Shown: positions 1 through 11,118 of the stretch, one piece after another | Layout of the letters: each line of letters begins with the position of its first letter | How positions within the stretch are numbered: the stretch's first letter is position 1 | Assembly (NCBI GenBank): GCA_963930775.1 | Contig: OZ005692.1 | Span: 889,601-953,600 of the forward strand | Direction of reading: 5' to 3' | Source of the DNA: Cliona cf. orientalis | Taxonomy: Eukaryota; Porifera; Demospongiae; Clionaida; Clionaidae | DNA length: 64,000 nucleotides | Translations under genes and position numbers: made by a program | The notes under the pieces: generated by a model | Seen by the model: the letters and a program-made list of their open reading frames with translations, nothing else | The model's database searches: none | What the model was told of the DNA's origin: nothing

Positions 1-337
1 GTAAACTACAGTAGTTCTAGTATAGTAGTTACTATAATTTGAAATAGAAAGAGGCACATCAATGAGCTGGTCTGGAATTGGGGAACAATTGAGGACAAGG
101 CTACATGTACATGCACAAGCACCCTGTTTTCATACATGTAAACTTCTTAAAATTAATACTTATAAGCAGTAGAAGGTATTTTGATGTGTGATGGCTAGAG
201 CAGCTATATACACTGTAGAGGCAAGTGCCACAGCATCGTCACCCATGCAGGAAGTGTCATAATAATTATGAGAGAAATTCATCTAAAATTAAATTAACAT
301 TCTTGTGCATGCAGTGAGTGTAGCAGCTAGAGCTTAC

Positions 338-2977
338 GTACGTCACTCAGTCTTCTGTCCATGGAGTCATCGTCCAGAAAATCGACGTCTCTCGACGTGA
401 CGATTCCCTTGAGCTTAGTGCCGAGCTTTCCGCTCTCGGTGATGGGAATGCCAGAGAAACCGCACTTCTTTTTCAGCTCTCGGAGGTCTCTCAGGGTGCT
501 CTCCGGACTCAAGCAGACCGGATCAACTATGAAACCTTGCTTGTATTTCTGAGAGTTGAGAAGAGAGGGAGAGGTGGATGGAGAGAGAGGAGGGGGAGAG
601 AGAGAGAGAGAGGGAGAGAAAGAGAAGAGAGAGAGATGATGTGGATACTAGTTACTAAAAAGTAATTAAAGCTGCCCATACTTTCTAGTGTACGTCTGTA
701 GTTCACACATTTTTAGCCTTTGACAGTCATAACTCACTTTAACTTTTCTAACTTCGTCAGCTTGAGATTCTATGCTGCAGTTGTGATGAATGATGCCAAT
801 CCCGCCCATCAGCTGGAGTAAGACAATAAAAAACAATCTCACCATAGAATGCCTTTGATTTGACACCCTTTACCAAAAATTACATGTATTATGGAAAATA
901 TCTACTTTTCAACAAAGGTTGTCACACTGGAGTGTACATGTAGTATGGCATAACAGGAACAAATGCATGCATACTTAAATATTGACCATTTGTCTAAAAA
1001 TTATTGTCAAAGCTTTGAGTATAATAATAATAATATTTGTGCAGAACAAAATTTAATATCATAACATTATTCAGCACCTATTAAACGTGAACCTTGGACA
1101 GTTGACTTGAATGTCACCCAACACCTGGTTAATAAGAACTGCCTTTTGGGAAATTAGTATTAGTATTCCTTGTGCAATAGTTTGTTGTATTATGTAATAA
1201 TTATCATGTGGTCCACTGGTGTTGTCAATACTGGAGAATGTATAACTAATTTATAATTAATTTAAATGTGGGCACCAGTGCTTCTTACAGTAAGGGCTCA
1301 GGCAAGTAATTATCATTCCATGGAGACTAGCGAGCATTTCATACAGAACCAAGCAAGAATGGGATCCGAAAATTCTGGGGGGCAGAAGCTAATACAATAT
1401 TACAGAGTCTAGAGTTCTGGAGGGGGAGGGGGGATATGGGAGAAATTCCAGGGCCCCCCATGCTCTGTATGAAACCCTTGTGACCATTACATTGTATATA
1501 TACAAGTCCACTGTTACAACAAGAGTACTACTCTTCAAACTTACTGCCATAGCGATTGCCATTTTTGATTCAGTGACTGTGTCCATTGGGCTACTCACTA
1601 GCGGTGTCTTCAGTGTCAGTGTCCTAGTCAGAGCTGAGGTAAGATCCTGCATGTGAGGTTAGCCCATTACAGGAATCAATTATCACCAAAAAAAAAAAAT
1701 TAGAAGGTTTGTACAAATATAAGATATCCAATACTTCCACGAGGCATTGGTGTGTCTTGCATGTAGTAGGAACCGGAAACATCTGTCAACTTAGCAAACC
1801 AGACCCTTCCTCCCCCCCCCCCCCCCCCCCCCCAATGTGCAATACCGTAGAAACTGGTTGTTAAGCGCTGCTCGCTGTTAAGCGCATACTTTTTATTAAG
1901 CGCATAGTTTTGTGCGAGCTTTACCGCTCTTTATTAGGTGCACATGCCCAGCAAGCCACCTGAACGACAAGCAATCGGTTACACGAGCCCAGAAAGAAGG
2001 CTAGAAGTAGGCTGGAGAAGAAAACGTCGAGAATTACGCTCTCTGGTCGCTCCTTGGCCATCGCTGTAGGCCTTTCTACCCTTGACACGTTCTTTATGCA
2101 CGCCCCACCTACCGTGTTTTAGCACTTTTAATTAAGCGCATACTTTTTATTAAGCGCATATTTTCTTGCTGCCGCGTGTTATAAGTGCATGCGCTTAACA
2201 ACCAGTTTCTACGGTAGTGTTGCATGATAATATTGACATAACAGTACTATATCCATCGAGTGTTATGAGATATTGATGGAAGCATGAATCAGATACAAAG
2301 ACTGTTTTGAGTTCTACCAACAGTGTCCATTAGACGTTGCTTATGCATTGTGGTTAGTTCGTTTAGTCTTGCTAATAATTAACTGTACTGTGCACCTCTA
2401 AAAATTTAAGTAATGGACAGAGAATATGCATTAAATTTAATTGTGATGTTGGAATGGAGATGAAGGGTGATCTGGGAAATTATGGCTCACTCACTTACCA
2501 CTTGTGATGCAGTGAAGTCTATAAAGCCGGGTAGCATAACGAAATCACTGGAGAGAGAAGGAAAAGAGAAAGTGAATTTAATACAGCCTTCTTTCGGGTC
2601 AAGTGGCATAAACGGCACCCAAAATTTTCGCTTGCTATTTTGACAGGGTTTTAGATCACCGGTATCTTCTATGGTTGAAAATTTTCGCGGTGCCATTCTT
2701 GCCACTTGATCCCCAATTTAGCTGGTGCTACAGCATGATTTGTTGTTATCAGGTCAAATTCACAAGGAGGCTACTGAATAAGGTCCAGCTGTACAATTAC
2801 ATTCACAACTCGTGATGAACAACGAAAAACATCGTCTTTCAACTATTTTCACATGCATGTAAGCTTACTCATCACTCACTTGTAGGTGAGACCCTCTGCC
2901 CCGCCAAACATCTGAGCTCCCGTCATACCGTCCTCTGGAACGTAGGCCGTGCCGCCAGAGATCAGGTACTCCGCCAT
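338..2977 (-). CDS. IMPDH: IMP dehydrogenase, N-terminal exons 1-5 (unit 1 copy, apparently intact, continues off the left edge)
   Basis: IMPDH oxidises IMP to XMP with NAD+, the rate-limiting step of GTP synthesis in the cytosol. Exons on the minus strand are 2880-2977 (start [17 protein letters not shown]), 2499-2547 ([17 protein letters not shown]), 1545-1646 ([20 protein letters not shown]), 738-812 ([12 protein letters not shown]) and about 338-548 ([19 protein letters not shown], first CBS domain). Exon phases join cleanly (2, 0, 0, 0) and all splice sites are GT-AG. About 178 of the roughly 514 residues usual for the family are present. The second CBS part, the catalytic cysteine loop and the C-terminus would lie left of position 1. 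Exon 5 could instead end at 342, because two overlapping donors exist. No frameshift was seen, so this is the best candidate in the window for the working gene. Confidence 0.9.
1845..2214. mobile_element. Fold-back element with CCGTA tips and TA target duplication, in IMPDH intron 2
   Basis: A 370-bp element with terminal inverted repeats CCGTAGAAACTGGTTGTTAA and its complement, bounded by TA at 1843-1844 and 2215-2216. Sub-terminal copies of TTAAGCGCA point inward from both ends. The paralogous intron in unit 2 has an uninterrupted site (GTGCAATAGTGTT around 12900-12911), which shows both the ends and the TA duplication. There is no coding capacity, so it is non-autonomous. Confidence 0.85.
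2596..2713. repeat. Small fold-back repeat (GGTCAAGTGGCA family) in IMPDH intron 1
   Basis: About 118 bp bounded by GGGTCAAGTGGCATAAACGG on the left and the near-complement GCCACTTGATCCCC on the right, with inner arms around CCAAAATTTTCG / GAAAATTTTCGCGG. Relatives lie at 13281-13397, 47250-47362 and 32771-32897, and a decayed one starts near 16136. It looks like a miniature inverted-repeat element present before the local duplications. Confidence 0.65.
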
Positions 2978-4298
2978 GAGGCTCGGCTCGGCCTGCAACT
3001 GATAATTACGAGACATTTCTAAAGCAGTTCAATGCCTCCAAACAGAAAATTCATTGAACAGTCCAGACGTTTTTGTATGCATGCACGTGGAAGGGGTATT
3101 TATGTGCGATAAATGGGAAGGTAAAGGTCCCCCTCTACTATCTATAGTCCCACCCAGTCCAGTAACTCACTTGATATTAAACGGAAGTGCAGTGGTACGT
3201 ACGTGGGTATCGGTGACTACGTATAGCTTCTGTTACGTCCTTGCGAATTGCCTGAAGCTAAAATTAATTTTCGCACAAGACTATAGACTACGGCAGTACG
3301 CTACATAAATCGACGGCAATGTCACACCCACTCATGAATTTTTCGCACCATGGCGGATCACGGTTCACGCGTGCTGTTGTGCTGTACCACCCATTAAAGT
3401 ACAACCAATTTGCTCATTTCACCCTATAAAACTAATCAATAATATCGATTTCACCCTACCAAATTAATAATACCAGCTACTCCATCAACACTAATTATTC
3501 ACTACCATGCCCCCTCAATACTTCATTACTATCTACAATGGTGCCTACAATACCTCATTAAATCCATAAAAATACCCTCAATACTTCATTAAATCACCTT
3601 AAATCTTGATCCTACAATACTAATCAACCTTCCTCCATAGGGGTGTATCCTCATTATCTGGAATAACCCAATACTCAAAATTGCAGTCGTAGAAAGCACA
3701 AGGGGGTGTGGTTGATAGGCGTGCCCGATATTAATACTTATTTATCAGTAATTTTATTTTGATGGTCAGAATTCAGTGAATACCATTGGTGCCAAACCCT
3801 CGGCGGTGAGATTTATAATTTTATTGCAGTAGTGACTACGTTGCAAATTTGCAAGCCTGCAACACTCTGTTGCTAGCTACTTATTAAACTTATAATAGCA
3901 GTGTTGTATACTATAACCACAAGAATGCAGTACATGTACAGTACCGGTACCATTACTGATTGCACGGTATTACGTAATAGTACCACGTGCATGCCAGATC
4001 AGCAGATGTAGTACAAAGTACAGCCAAGTGATAGCCTACTGTGACGAGTCAGAAAATGTCCCCAGAACTTTTGAACAAAGCCTAATAGCACCTTACACGC
4101 GTAGTCTAGATAACGTGCCATGAAAATAATTACGAGTGCTGGGTGGCGCGCCATTGGAGCGTGAAAATTATCCATCGCGACCAGGTAGCGCGCAAAATCT
4201 GTACACAAAAGTATAGGGACGTGTGGGTGGGCGCATTTAAATTGCACTTCAGGCCGAGGTGGCGCATCTATAGATCTATAAGAGAGGCGCGTTAATTA
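2978..4298. other. IMPDH upstream region, no gene seen
   Basis: No supported coding exon. A stretch at about 3400-3640 is AT-rich and internally repetitive, with recurring CCCTCAATACTTCATTA. The part at about 3780-4060 is clearly paralogous, in the same orientation, to about 44675-44890 (both contain ATTACGTAATAGTACCACGT), so duplicated DNA continues beyond the exons. Confidence 0.6.
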
Positions 4299-4888
4299 CC
4301 GTATATGTTCTAATATAGGCGCCACCCTAATTTAGGCGCCCTTTGGGACCTGCGCAATTTTTTCGGTTCTAATTTAAGGCGCCTTTCCGGACATCAATTA
4401 TTTTTAGGCGGCGCCTATTTAATTGGAACGTATTGCCACGTGCAATATGGCAATACCTCGCGTACCGTCGATTGATCTATCGAGCTAGCAGTTTAGATGT
4501 CAAACTAAGCTGTCTCCTACATTTATATAGGCACTTACCGACTGCTTTGATGTCTTTCTGGAGTTAGAGACAATCGTTCTGATGGCTACGGTACCGACAA
4601 CTCGAGAATGATTCAGCGATCAGAGTGAAATTTCCAAAAAGAACTGAAACTAGAACCATATTTTTGTTGTTCTCGCCACTATCATATTCACTGCCACTAA
4701 ATAGGACCGCGATTAGTGATAGCGCTTGTGCTCTGGCAAAACTTCCAGAACCGTTCTAATTGCAGCTCTTAGGCGCCTCCCTAATTTAGGCGCCCTTTGA
4801 CCTGCTCGTGAATTTTTCGGTTCTAATTGGAGGCGCCTGCACGATCTGTAATTATTTTTTGTGGGCGCCTATATTAGAAAGTATACGG
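4299..4888. mobile_element. Fold-back element with CCGTA tips and TA target duplication
   Basis: A 590-bp element. The left end CCGTATATGTTCTAATATAG and the right end, CTATATTAGAAAGTATACGG, are inverted copies, flanked by TA at 4297-4298 and 4889-4890. Inside, blocks at about 4318-4395 and 4765-4840 are direct repeats rich in TTTAGGCGCC and TTCGGTTCTAATT. No protein is encoded. Confidence 0.8.
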
Positions 4889-4979
4889 TAGATCGGATAC
4901 AGTATGCACTTACTCGAGTACTCGCGCATGCGCCGAGGGTTAATTATGCATTAACCCTTACTATCTATAGTACAGATCT

Positions 4980-5301
4980 TAGTCTCGTCCCCAGACCCCA
5001 CCCCCAAAAGGAGGAAAGGGTCTGGTACACATCGAGCGCTTTTTGGGTCTTGCTGACTTGGCATGTCTGAATTCTGTCGCACCAATCAGATTCACGCCAT
5101 GTGGCCTGCATGTGATTATCGTGTGACACCGCGCGCTAGCCGCCTATTGCTGCACGTGAGAGCCGCTGATGCGTTGCCATGCCTATACGACGCGTTGTCA
5201 TGACGATCACATGACATGCTGCATCCTGTGCGCCCCAAAAAGCGCTCGATGTGTACCAGACCCTTTCCTCCTTTTGGGGGTGGGGTCTGGGGACGAGACT
5301 A
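4980..5301. mobile_element. MITE with TAGTCTCGTCCCC ends and a perfect 9-bp target duplication
   Basis: A 322-bp element with nearly perfect terminal inverted repeats of about 65 bp, starting TAGTCTCGTCCCCAGACCCC and ending GGGGTCTGGGGACGAGACTA. It is flanked by the exact duplicate TACAGATCT at 4971-4979 and 5302-5310. No open reading frame of substance. It is the best-preserved member of a family also found at 5808-5852, 7207-7876, 7459-7811 and 34126-34493. Confidence 0.9.
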
Positions 5302-5309
5302 TACAGATC

Positions 5310-5389
5310 TAGCCGCGTTCCCAGGCCACTCCCACGTTTTCAATGCGTGCAACATTGAAAACGTGGGAGTGGCCTGAGGGACGAGGCTA
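5310..5389. repeat. 80-bp near-perfect hairpin abutting the MITE
   Basis: Arms TAGCCGCGTTCCCAGGCCAC and the matching GTGGCCTGAGGGACGAGGCTA region enclose a central ACGTTTTCAATG / CATTGAAAACGT pair, leaving a loop of only a few bases. The tips can be aligned with TAGTCTCGTCCCC of the adjacent MITE, so this is probably a related, very short fold-back element. Confidence 0.7.
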
Positions 5390-5807
5390 CTATAGTGCCA
5401 TGCCAGACTCTTGACCGCATGCAACAAATACGTAATCAAATAATGGCATTTGGTTCGACAGTCATGCCAAACGATTTTACTCTGCTAGCTATATATATTA
5501 GGCTATATTCTTAGTAGGCCTACTAATACTAGTAATAGCTAGTAGCCTCGTCTATGTACAGTTTCAGGCGCTGATCCAGAAAATTTGCATGGAAGGTGGC
5601 TGACGGGGTGGCTACCCATAGTAAACCATACTAGTGCAAAGGGGGTGGCTGGTTAATAATGGTGGACATCTCCTATACTCTATGTTGCATAAAATAACTG
5701 GTGAAGGGGGGTGGCTAGCCACCCTATCCACCCCCCCCCCCCCCCCCCCCCCCCGGATCAGCTCCTGAGTTTACTAGCTAGAGCTCACTGCCTCTAAGAG
5801 TATACGC

Positions 5808-5852
5808 TAGTCTCATCCCTCTCGCGCACTGGAGGGTCTGGGGATGAGACTA
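5808..5852. mobile_element. 45-bp internally deleted relative of the TAGTCTCGTCCCC family
   Basis: Left end TAGTCTCATCCC and right end GGGGATGAGACTA with almost nothing between them. The flanks AGTATACGC and AGTATATTA could be a decayed 9-bp duplication (six of nine positions agree). Confidence 0.5.
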
Positions 5853-5900
5853 AGTATATTATTTCCCCCTGAATGGTCGGGCCACCGCAAGGTATGACTA

Positions 5901-5912
5901 TGCGCATGCGCC
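5901..5912. promoter_or_regulatory. NRF-1-like palindrome TGCGCATGCGCC
   Basis: Close match to the known NRF-1 binding consensus. It lies between the divergent unit 1 IMPDH (start 2977) and the small gene (start 7984). A perfect counterpart is found between the same two genes in unit 2, at 14106-14117. Binding is inferred. Confidence 0.35.
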
Positions 5913-7206
5913 AAAAGCCAAACCACGATAATAATACGAGGGCGGAATATAATATACGACGTGATAATACGCCGCCTTTCGGGGAGATGGTGAGCTACTC
6001 TGTGTCAGTGTATCGTGGCAAGACCATGAAACTTTTATGAGGTTTGTGAGTCATATTCAAAAACTATAAACCTGGTATTTTATTTCAGAATAGTACATCG
6101 AGCTAATTTGCGCTCAATGGGAGTACCTACCGTGACCAGTTCAGTACGAAGGAGCCTGTCTCCGACGGACTTTTTTTAATAGCAATCATTAAATTTTGAG
6201 AAAGCAGCTAGCGACCTTTACTCAGATCGTTTGCCATGGGATTGAATTAGTATAAAAGATCGAAGTGCTTTGAAAGATACTTTCAGCACAAGCGCTCATC
6301 AGTAGCTAGCCAACTTACTAGCTAGCTACCTATAATATTATATGGCTATCTGTAATGTAGCTGTATGTGGTTTTCCCTAGAGTAATCAGTTCTGCTCGAG
6401 TCGTAGTTGAATTGTAAGATCTAGACATCATTATTGACCCATGGCTTCTGATAACTAGCTACATGTACCTACCTTATTTGACTAGTGGGCACATGTACAC
6501 CTAAAAGGGCATTCATGATAATTTTGTTCCGAATAGTGATTGTGTAGTATTATGTCAATCTGCTCTGTTATTATAGGACAAAACCTCAAGATGTTGAGGT
6601 GATAAGACGTGCAGGTGGCTGGTGGATCATATTGCCAACGTTAACATAGCTGGCAACTATCAACCAACATGGCGGCCCGGCACCACGTCATCACGGCACA
6701 CGTGAGTGACGTGACGTGATCCTTGAAGTACCACATGGCTTGTCCCCCAGAATTATCAAATCTGCATACCCACGAAACTTTATCTGCAGCCCTCGATCAG
6801 TGCCGGCGTTTGAGATTTTTAGCAGAGTTGGTGAGTTGTGGTACAGCTATAATATACGAAGGGTCTTCGGCTATACATTATTTAGCTATAGCTTTATGAT
6901 TCTAATTAGTGCACTGCATAGCTCATTACAAGATTTACAAGCTATAATTATGCTCCATATGCTTGTTACAAGATATAGAATTTGTGCATTGGTTATGCCA
7001 GCATACTTGAGATTTATGTATGCATATTATAGCTATAGCTACACCATGATGTATGTACGTTAATAAAAACAACCTGGGTATACATAAGGTTCATGATATA
7101 TATCAGCTCCTAATTGTGTACTTAATATTGATTAGGGGAGGGGTGCTATTTTAGTGATTTGCTAATCTATCCGTTTACCTAGGATGTATATGTACACGTG
7201 CCACAA
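5913..7206. other. Upstream region of small gene copy 1, no coding exon identified
   Basis: The part around 5970-6060 is paralogous to 17430-17560 in unit 3 (both contain GGGGAGA, GCGAGCTAC or GTGAGCTAC, and ACCATG/AGAACTTTTATGAGGTTTG). It may hold a 5' untranslated exon, since a possible donor GTTG/GTGAGTTGTGG lies near 6829 with an equivalent ACGGTG/GTGAGTCGTGG near 18791. No start codon could be fixed. Confidence 0.4.
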
Positions 7207-7876
7207 TAGCTCCCCAGATCTATATACCCCACCCCCGACTTGAAGGAGGGATGGCACATTGAGCGATTTCTGGGGCTTGCTGACGTGGCATTTCTGAATT
7301 CTGTCGCATTATGTGGCTTACATGTGATTATCACGCTATACTGCGGCCAGCTATAGCTGCTCGTGAGAGCGGTTGATATATGCGTTGCTATATGCCAAAA
7401 CGATATGTTGTCATGACTGTCACATGACAAGCTGCATCTCTTGTGCCCCAAAAAATGCTAGTCTCGTCCCCAGACCCCACCTCCAAGGAGGAAAATGGTC
7501 TGGTGAGCTTGGGCAGAATCCTTGGGTCTATGCTGAGGAATTTCCACATGCCAATGAGATCACAGCTCTGTCTCAGTCACATGACAAGCTTATCGCAGGA
7601 ATGCAACCTTGATCATTGCTGTAAAACCTATTTAATTTCGCTAACCAATCAGGTTCAAGGTTTGCTTTACCGCTGGTTGCGATCATATGCCAATGCAGCC
7701 ATAGCGACCAATAGCTTTGTATGGCCTTGTCGTCGTTCGCCATAGAGCGAGAACTGAGGATTCAGCCAAAATTGAATCACCAGACCCTTTTCCCTCCTCG
7801 AGACGAGACTAAAAAAAACGCTCGATGTGTACCAGACCCTTTCCTCCTTTGGGGATGGGATTTGGGGACGAGACTA
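7207..7876. mobile_element. Older TAGTCTCGTCCCC-family MITE interrupted by a younger one
   Basis: Outer segments 7207-7458 and 7812-7876 align with the element at 4980-5301 (shared landmarks TTGCTGACGTGGCAT, GTCACATGACAAGCTGCATC and the right end GGGGACGAGACTA). The left end is worn down. The insertion at 7459-7811 splits it within the CCCCAAAAAGCGCTCG stretch. Confidence 0.7.
7459..7811. mobile_element. Nested TAGTCTCGTCCCC-family element
   Basis: A 353-bp element from TAGTCTCGTCCCCAGACCCC to CTCGAGACGAGACTA, inserted inside the older relative at 7207-7876. Flanks AAAAAATGC and AAAAAAACG are compatible with a slightly mutated 9-bp duplication. The interior differs from the host element and resembles the one at 34126-34493 (shared CCAATCAGRTT and AGCTT words). 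Confidence 0.65.
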
Positions 7877-7983
7877 CATATAGCTGTGGCTATAGTGATA
7901 GCTATAAAACAATAACTGAAGTATGAATTTTTGCCACACTGTACATGTACATGTATGCAGGGTATCCTTGTAGATATGGTGTA

Positions 7984-9148
7984 ATGGCTAAAGTCGATGA
8001 AGGGGATATAAATGGTACGTATAGCTGTAATACACACGTATATACACATACTATGTGAACTAATATTATTGTACTACAATGAATCATAGATTCAAACTAC
8101 GTTAGTGGGGCTGATGATAATTTCCTTGCCCCTGTACAAGAGTCAAATCAGGTCCCAGCTACATGTACTTCTCGTGAGTATATCCATAGCTAATGACTAA
8201 TGAGTGCACAATCGTTATTATGTGACTGATGTTTTGTGCAGAACATATAGGTGTTTCACAGAATTCCCTAAAATCCCTCCTTAGTGAGCAACTAAAGCCA
8301 TTTATTGAAAATGCAGGTGAGTCAGAAAATATTATTGTAACAATGGTTTGGCCACGCATCGTGTGCACGTGACTAAAATTAGCATTCCTGCATAAATTAG
8401 CGACTTAGTACTGTACTTGTTCCATTGCAGATTAATTTTAGTCTAAGACAGCCTGATTTCGAATCCAGAGGCATAGGCGGTGGAAGAAAGCTTGCTGGGG
8501 GGGGGGCAAAGATTAACAATCGCACACGAAATTTTTAGGGCACGCCCCTTTAATTGAAGTTCAAAGGTCACTCGTTTCGATCGGTGGTGCTGCTACTGTC
8601 AGAAACAAAGAAATGTGCACTGTGATCGATTCTTGAAGCTATTCTAGGCAGTTTTTGTAGGTATCTTGATAGATTTGTTATGAAAAGTAGCTACTTTATG
8701 ATATCACTAGCTTGGATTTTGGGGGGTGGGGGGGGGGGCAATGCCCCCCATCTCTGAATGTACTTGGCCCCCCCCCCCCCCGCCTACTGTTGATTGATTA
8801 TGAGCAACAATAAATCCTCAGTACTCGCTTATTTGGCTGGGGTTGAACGGGGTTGTCAAGGCTCACCGAGTTCTTTCCTCATAATTTATGTTTCTATATA
8901 ATATATACATTTTATATTGGTGCACGTGATACACTGACAACACATGTCCAACCTCCTCTGGCCCCATACAATGTTATACTGTAGGTGACAACAACCAGAC
9001 ATGCACAGGGCCAATTGCAATGGAGGAACCCCGACCACCTCAGGTACAATATCATGTAATAATATTAATATTGCTATAGTTGATTCACCATAGATACATT
9101 GTATTGTAGGAAGAAGCAGGTGCTCGTGCACACCGTGTGGGAGACTAG
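7984..9148 (+). CDS. Small acidic-protein gene, copy 1 (unrecognised family)
   Basis: I do not recognise this protein. Five exons (7984-8014, 8090-8173, 8242-8316, 8985-9043, 9110-9148) join in frame across GT-AG introns to give about 95 residues, from MAKVDEGDIN to ...EEAGARAHRVGD. The first three junctions are all phase 1 and the last is phase 0. Exon 3 encodes the most conserved stretch (NSLKSLLSEQLKPFIENA). Three more copies with the same exon plan lie at 14507, 19352 and 35369, each ending 230-280 bp before an MDM1 3' end in tail-to-tail order. The frame stays open upstream of this ATG as far as an AG acceptor, so an extra 5' exon is possible. No signal peptide or membrane segment. Conservation of frame and splice sites between copies is the main argument that it is real. 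Confidence 0.6.
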
Positions 9149-9386
9149 TGGGACCATAATCTATAATATTTCTGGCCTTCCTATATCACTTCAATTTGAT
9201 TCACATCTGATTCATACACTAGTAATTATTGCCAGCTGCCACATCAACCTACAATAATTATTGTGTGATTCCATATTTATTGCAAATCATGTCGTGTATA
9301 ATGTCATTTGAAAAAAAGGTGCACAAAAGATAATTATTATGACATTATCATCCTTGAAAAATCATGTATACATATAAAACTTATCA

Positions 9387-9656
9387 CTATGAAGCAGTAA
9401 TGCGAGATGGTTGTGTCCAAAAGCGGTCCCTCCTCTCCCTGGCCTTCTGTATATAGCATGTCAGAAGCCACCGAGCAGCTTGAAAGTGACAGATGACAAC
9501 GACAGCTCGTCCACCTCCCTACCTCTCCCTCTCCTTCCGTCAAGACCACTCGATGACCTCTGACCTCCATCCCTTCGTCCTCCTCGACGATCGCTAGAAC
9601 CCAGACCGCTATCTGGTGGTTGATGATAATCACCGTCTAAATTAGTAGGGGCACCT
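9387..9656 (-). pseudogene. MDM1 tail fragment (unit 1)
   Basis: About 270 bp matching the last part of MDM1 exon 6, including the stop codon (TAG at 9387-9389), the KLLGG/SSS-rich tail and GAPTNLDGDYHQPPDSG. Small indels disturb the frame (an inserted TATA near 9452 and a change near 9492). Similarity stops at about 9656, where a (TACA)n microsatellite begins. It lacks everything upstream and cannot encode MDM1. Confidence 0.85.
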
Positions 9657-9664
9657 ATAGCTAA

Positions 9665-9696
9665 CATACATACATACATACATACATACATACATA
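9665..9696. repeat. (TACA)n microsatellite
   Basis: Seven to eight tandem ACAT/TACA units exactly at the right boundary of the unit 1 MDM1 fragment. Confidence 0.9.
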
Positions 9697-9699
9697 AGT

Positions 9700-11118
9700 A
9701 CAGCGAATTCTTGTAGTACTGATTCTAGTCGCTCAGGCACTCCCCAATTATTATGGAGATGATAAGTGATTTGTATTGTACAACTATGGTAACCACTGGG
9801 AGCATGATGGCGTTAATTAGAACTTAGCTAGTGATCCTCAATTATTGAGTAAATAAAAATCAAGACTTAGTATTGTTAGTGTAGTGATTGATCATAGTAA
9901 GGAAATCAACTACTGACTGAAAATCCCATGATGACATATTATGTGCAAAGATGATTGTGAATCAATTTACTGTCAATTAAAATAAGCGGCAGTCTGAACT
10001 GTCACAGTTTTCAGTGGACATTTAGCTATACTGATATTTCAAGAGTATCTGTCATAATATGATATTGAAGCAGACATTAATCACGGTCACCATCATGATC
10101 ACTGCCACCGTCTGGATCATAATCTATTAAATTCCATGCACATTTTCTGGCTTCAGTTCTCTGGCCCCTGGCAATGTAGTTGCGAACCTCTGGTGCAACC
10201 TCCTGAATAAAATGAATGCGGTTTAAGGAAGTTAAGCTAAGTTAACCACGAATGGAGCGTCTGGCTCCTCCTCCCGCTTGCAACATGCATTCACGTGCCT
10301 AGCTTATCGGTCATGCGCAGTTCATTGCCCCTTGCTAGCTACCTCGTGCGTCAATGTCAGCCATCTGAGCAGCTGGCGGCTCCCGATAGTGTGTTTGCAT
10401 CATTCGCAGATAACATCCACAATAATTCATTTATTTATAATTTATCCTTGGGGGGTGGGACTTCGTCCACTGGGCCGTGTCGGCAGGACTTGCCTCCCTA
10501 TTTACCCCCCAAGCATAATTACAATCCTGGCATGCATGCTACCCTATGAACATGCCAGTTGGCTAATGAGCATTTACCGCTTTCTAGATCTCACCTTGAT
10601 CCTGTGCATGTACTAAGGCCCCGGCCGACAGGTTGCTTGTCCTGCCCCGGCACGGTCGGGCTCATCCTCCAGGGAGAGCAGCGGTATAAGGGTTGCTCAC
10701 TCCATGCATGGTAGATATATTAAGCGTAGGCCCGCAGCCCTTTGCAGCATGGCCCCTTGCAGCATCTCAGCATAATGAGTGGTTAATGTGCAATCATTGA
10801 TTCCATCTTCACTTCTAGTACTGTACATGTATATAGCTAGTATGTACCAGTACCTGCTGCAACCCAATCAGATTGCTCCATGTCATCCTATTATCACCAA
10901 TATTAATTCTATATGGGGATGTCCAGATATTGTTCTATAATTTGTTTAAAGTGTGCCGTGCGACATGTGTGGGCGAACTGTTACGGGTGACAGTTCGCTA
11001 CTCGAGCTCAGAGTCCACATCCAACGAGTCATCAGAACTGAGATGGCAGCTCAAAGAAGCCTAGGAAACACAGACACTGAAAAAGATAGCTACTGCCCGT
11101 ATGCTAAGAATATCATTA
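9700..11118. other. Spacer between units 1 and 2
   Basis: Apart from the exon-like stretch at 10077-10202 I see no gene. At 10447-10510 a short fold-back joins CTTGGGGGGT to ACCCCCCAAG. A GC-rich patch follows at 10617-10680 (GGCCGACAGG and CCTGCCCCGGCACGGTCGGG). Confidence 0.5.
10077..10202 (-). CDS. Isolated possible 3'-terminal coding exon, unknown gene
   Basis: Reading from a good acceptor (TTTATTCAG/GAGGTTGC) the minus strand is open for 41 codons, beginning EVAPEVRNYIARGQRTEARK and ending in an acidic DPDGGSDHDGDRD tail and TAA. The composition looks like protein rather than chance. I found no partner exon upstream (to the right) and do not recognise the family. It may be a stranded duplicate exon. 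Confidence 0.35.
   Translation of the reverse strand, partial: EVAPEVRNYIARGQRTEARKCAWNLIDYDPDGGSDHDGDRD

Noticed and set aside
6716..7063. 115-codon open frame
   Set aside because: No known motif, no match in the paralogous region of unit 3, and composition typical of AT-rich non-coding DNA.
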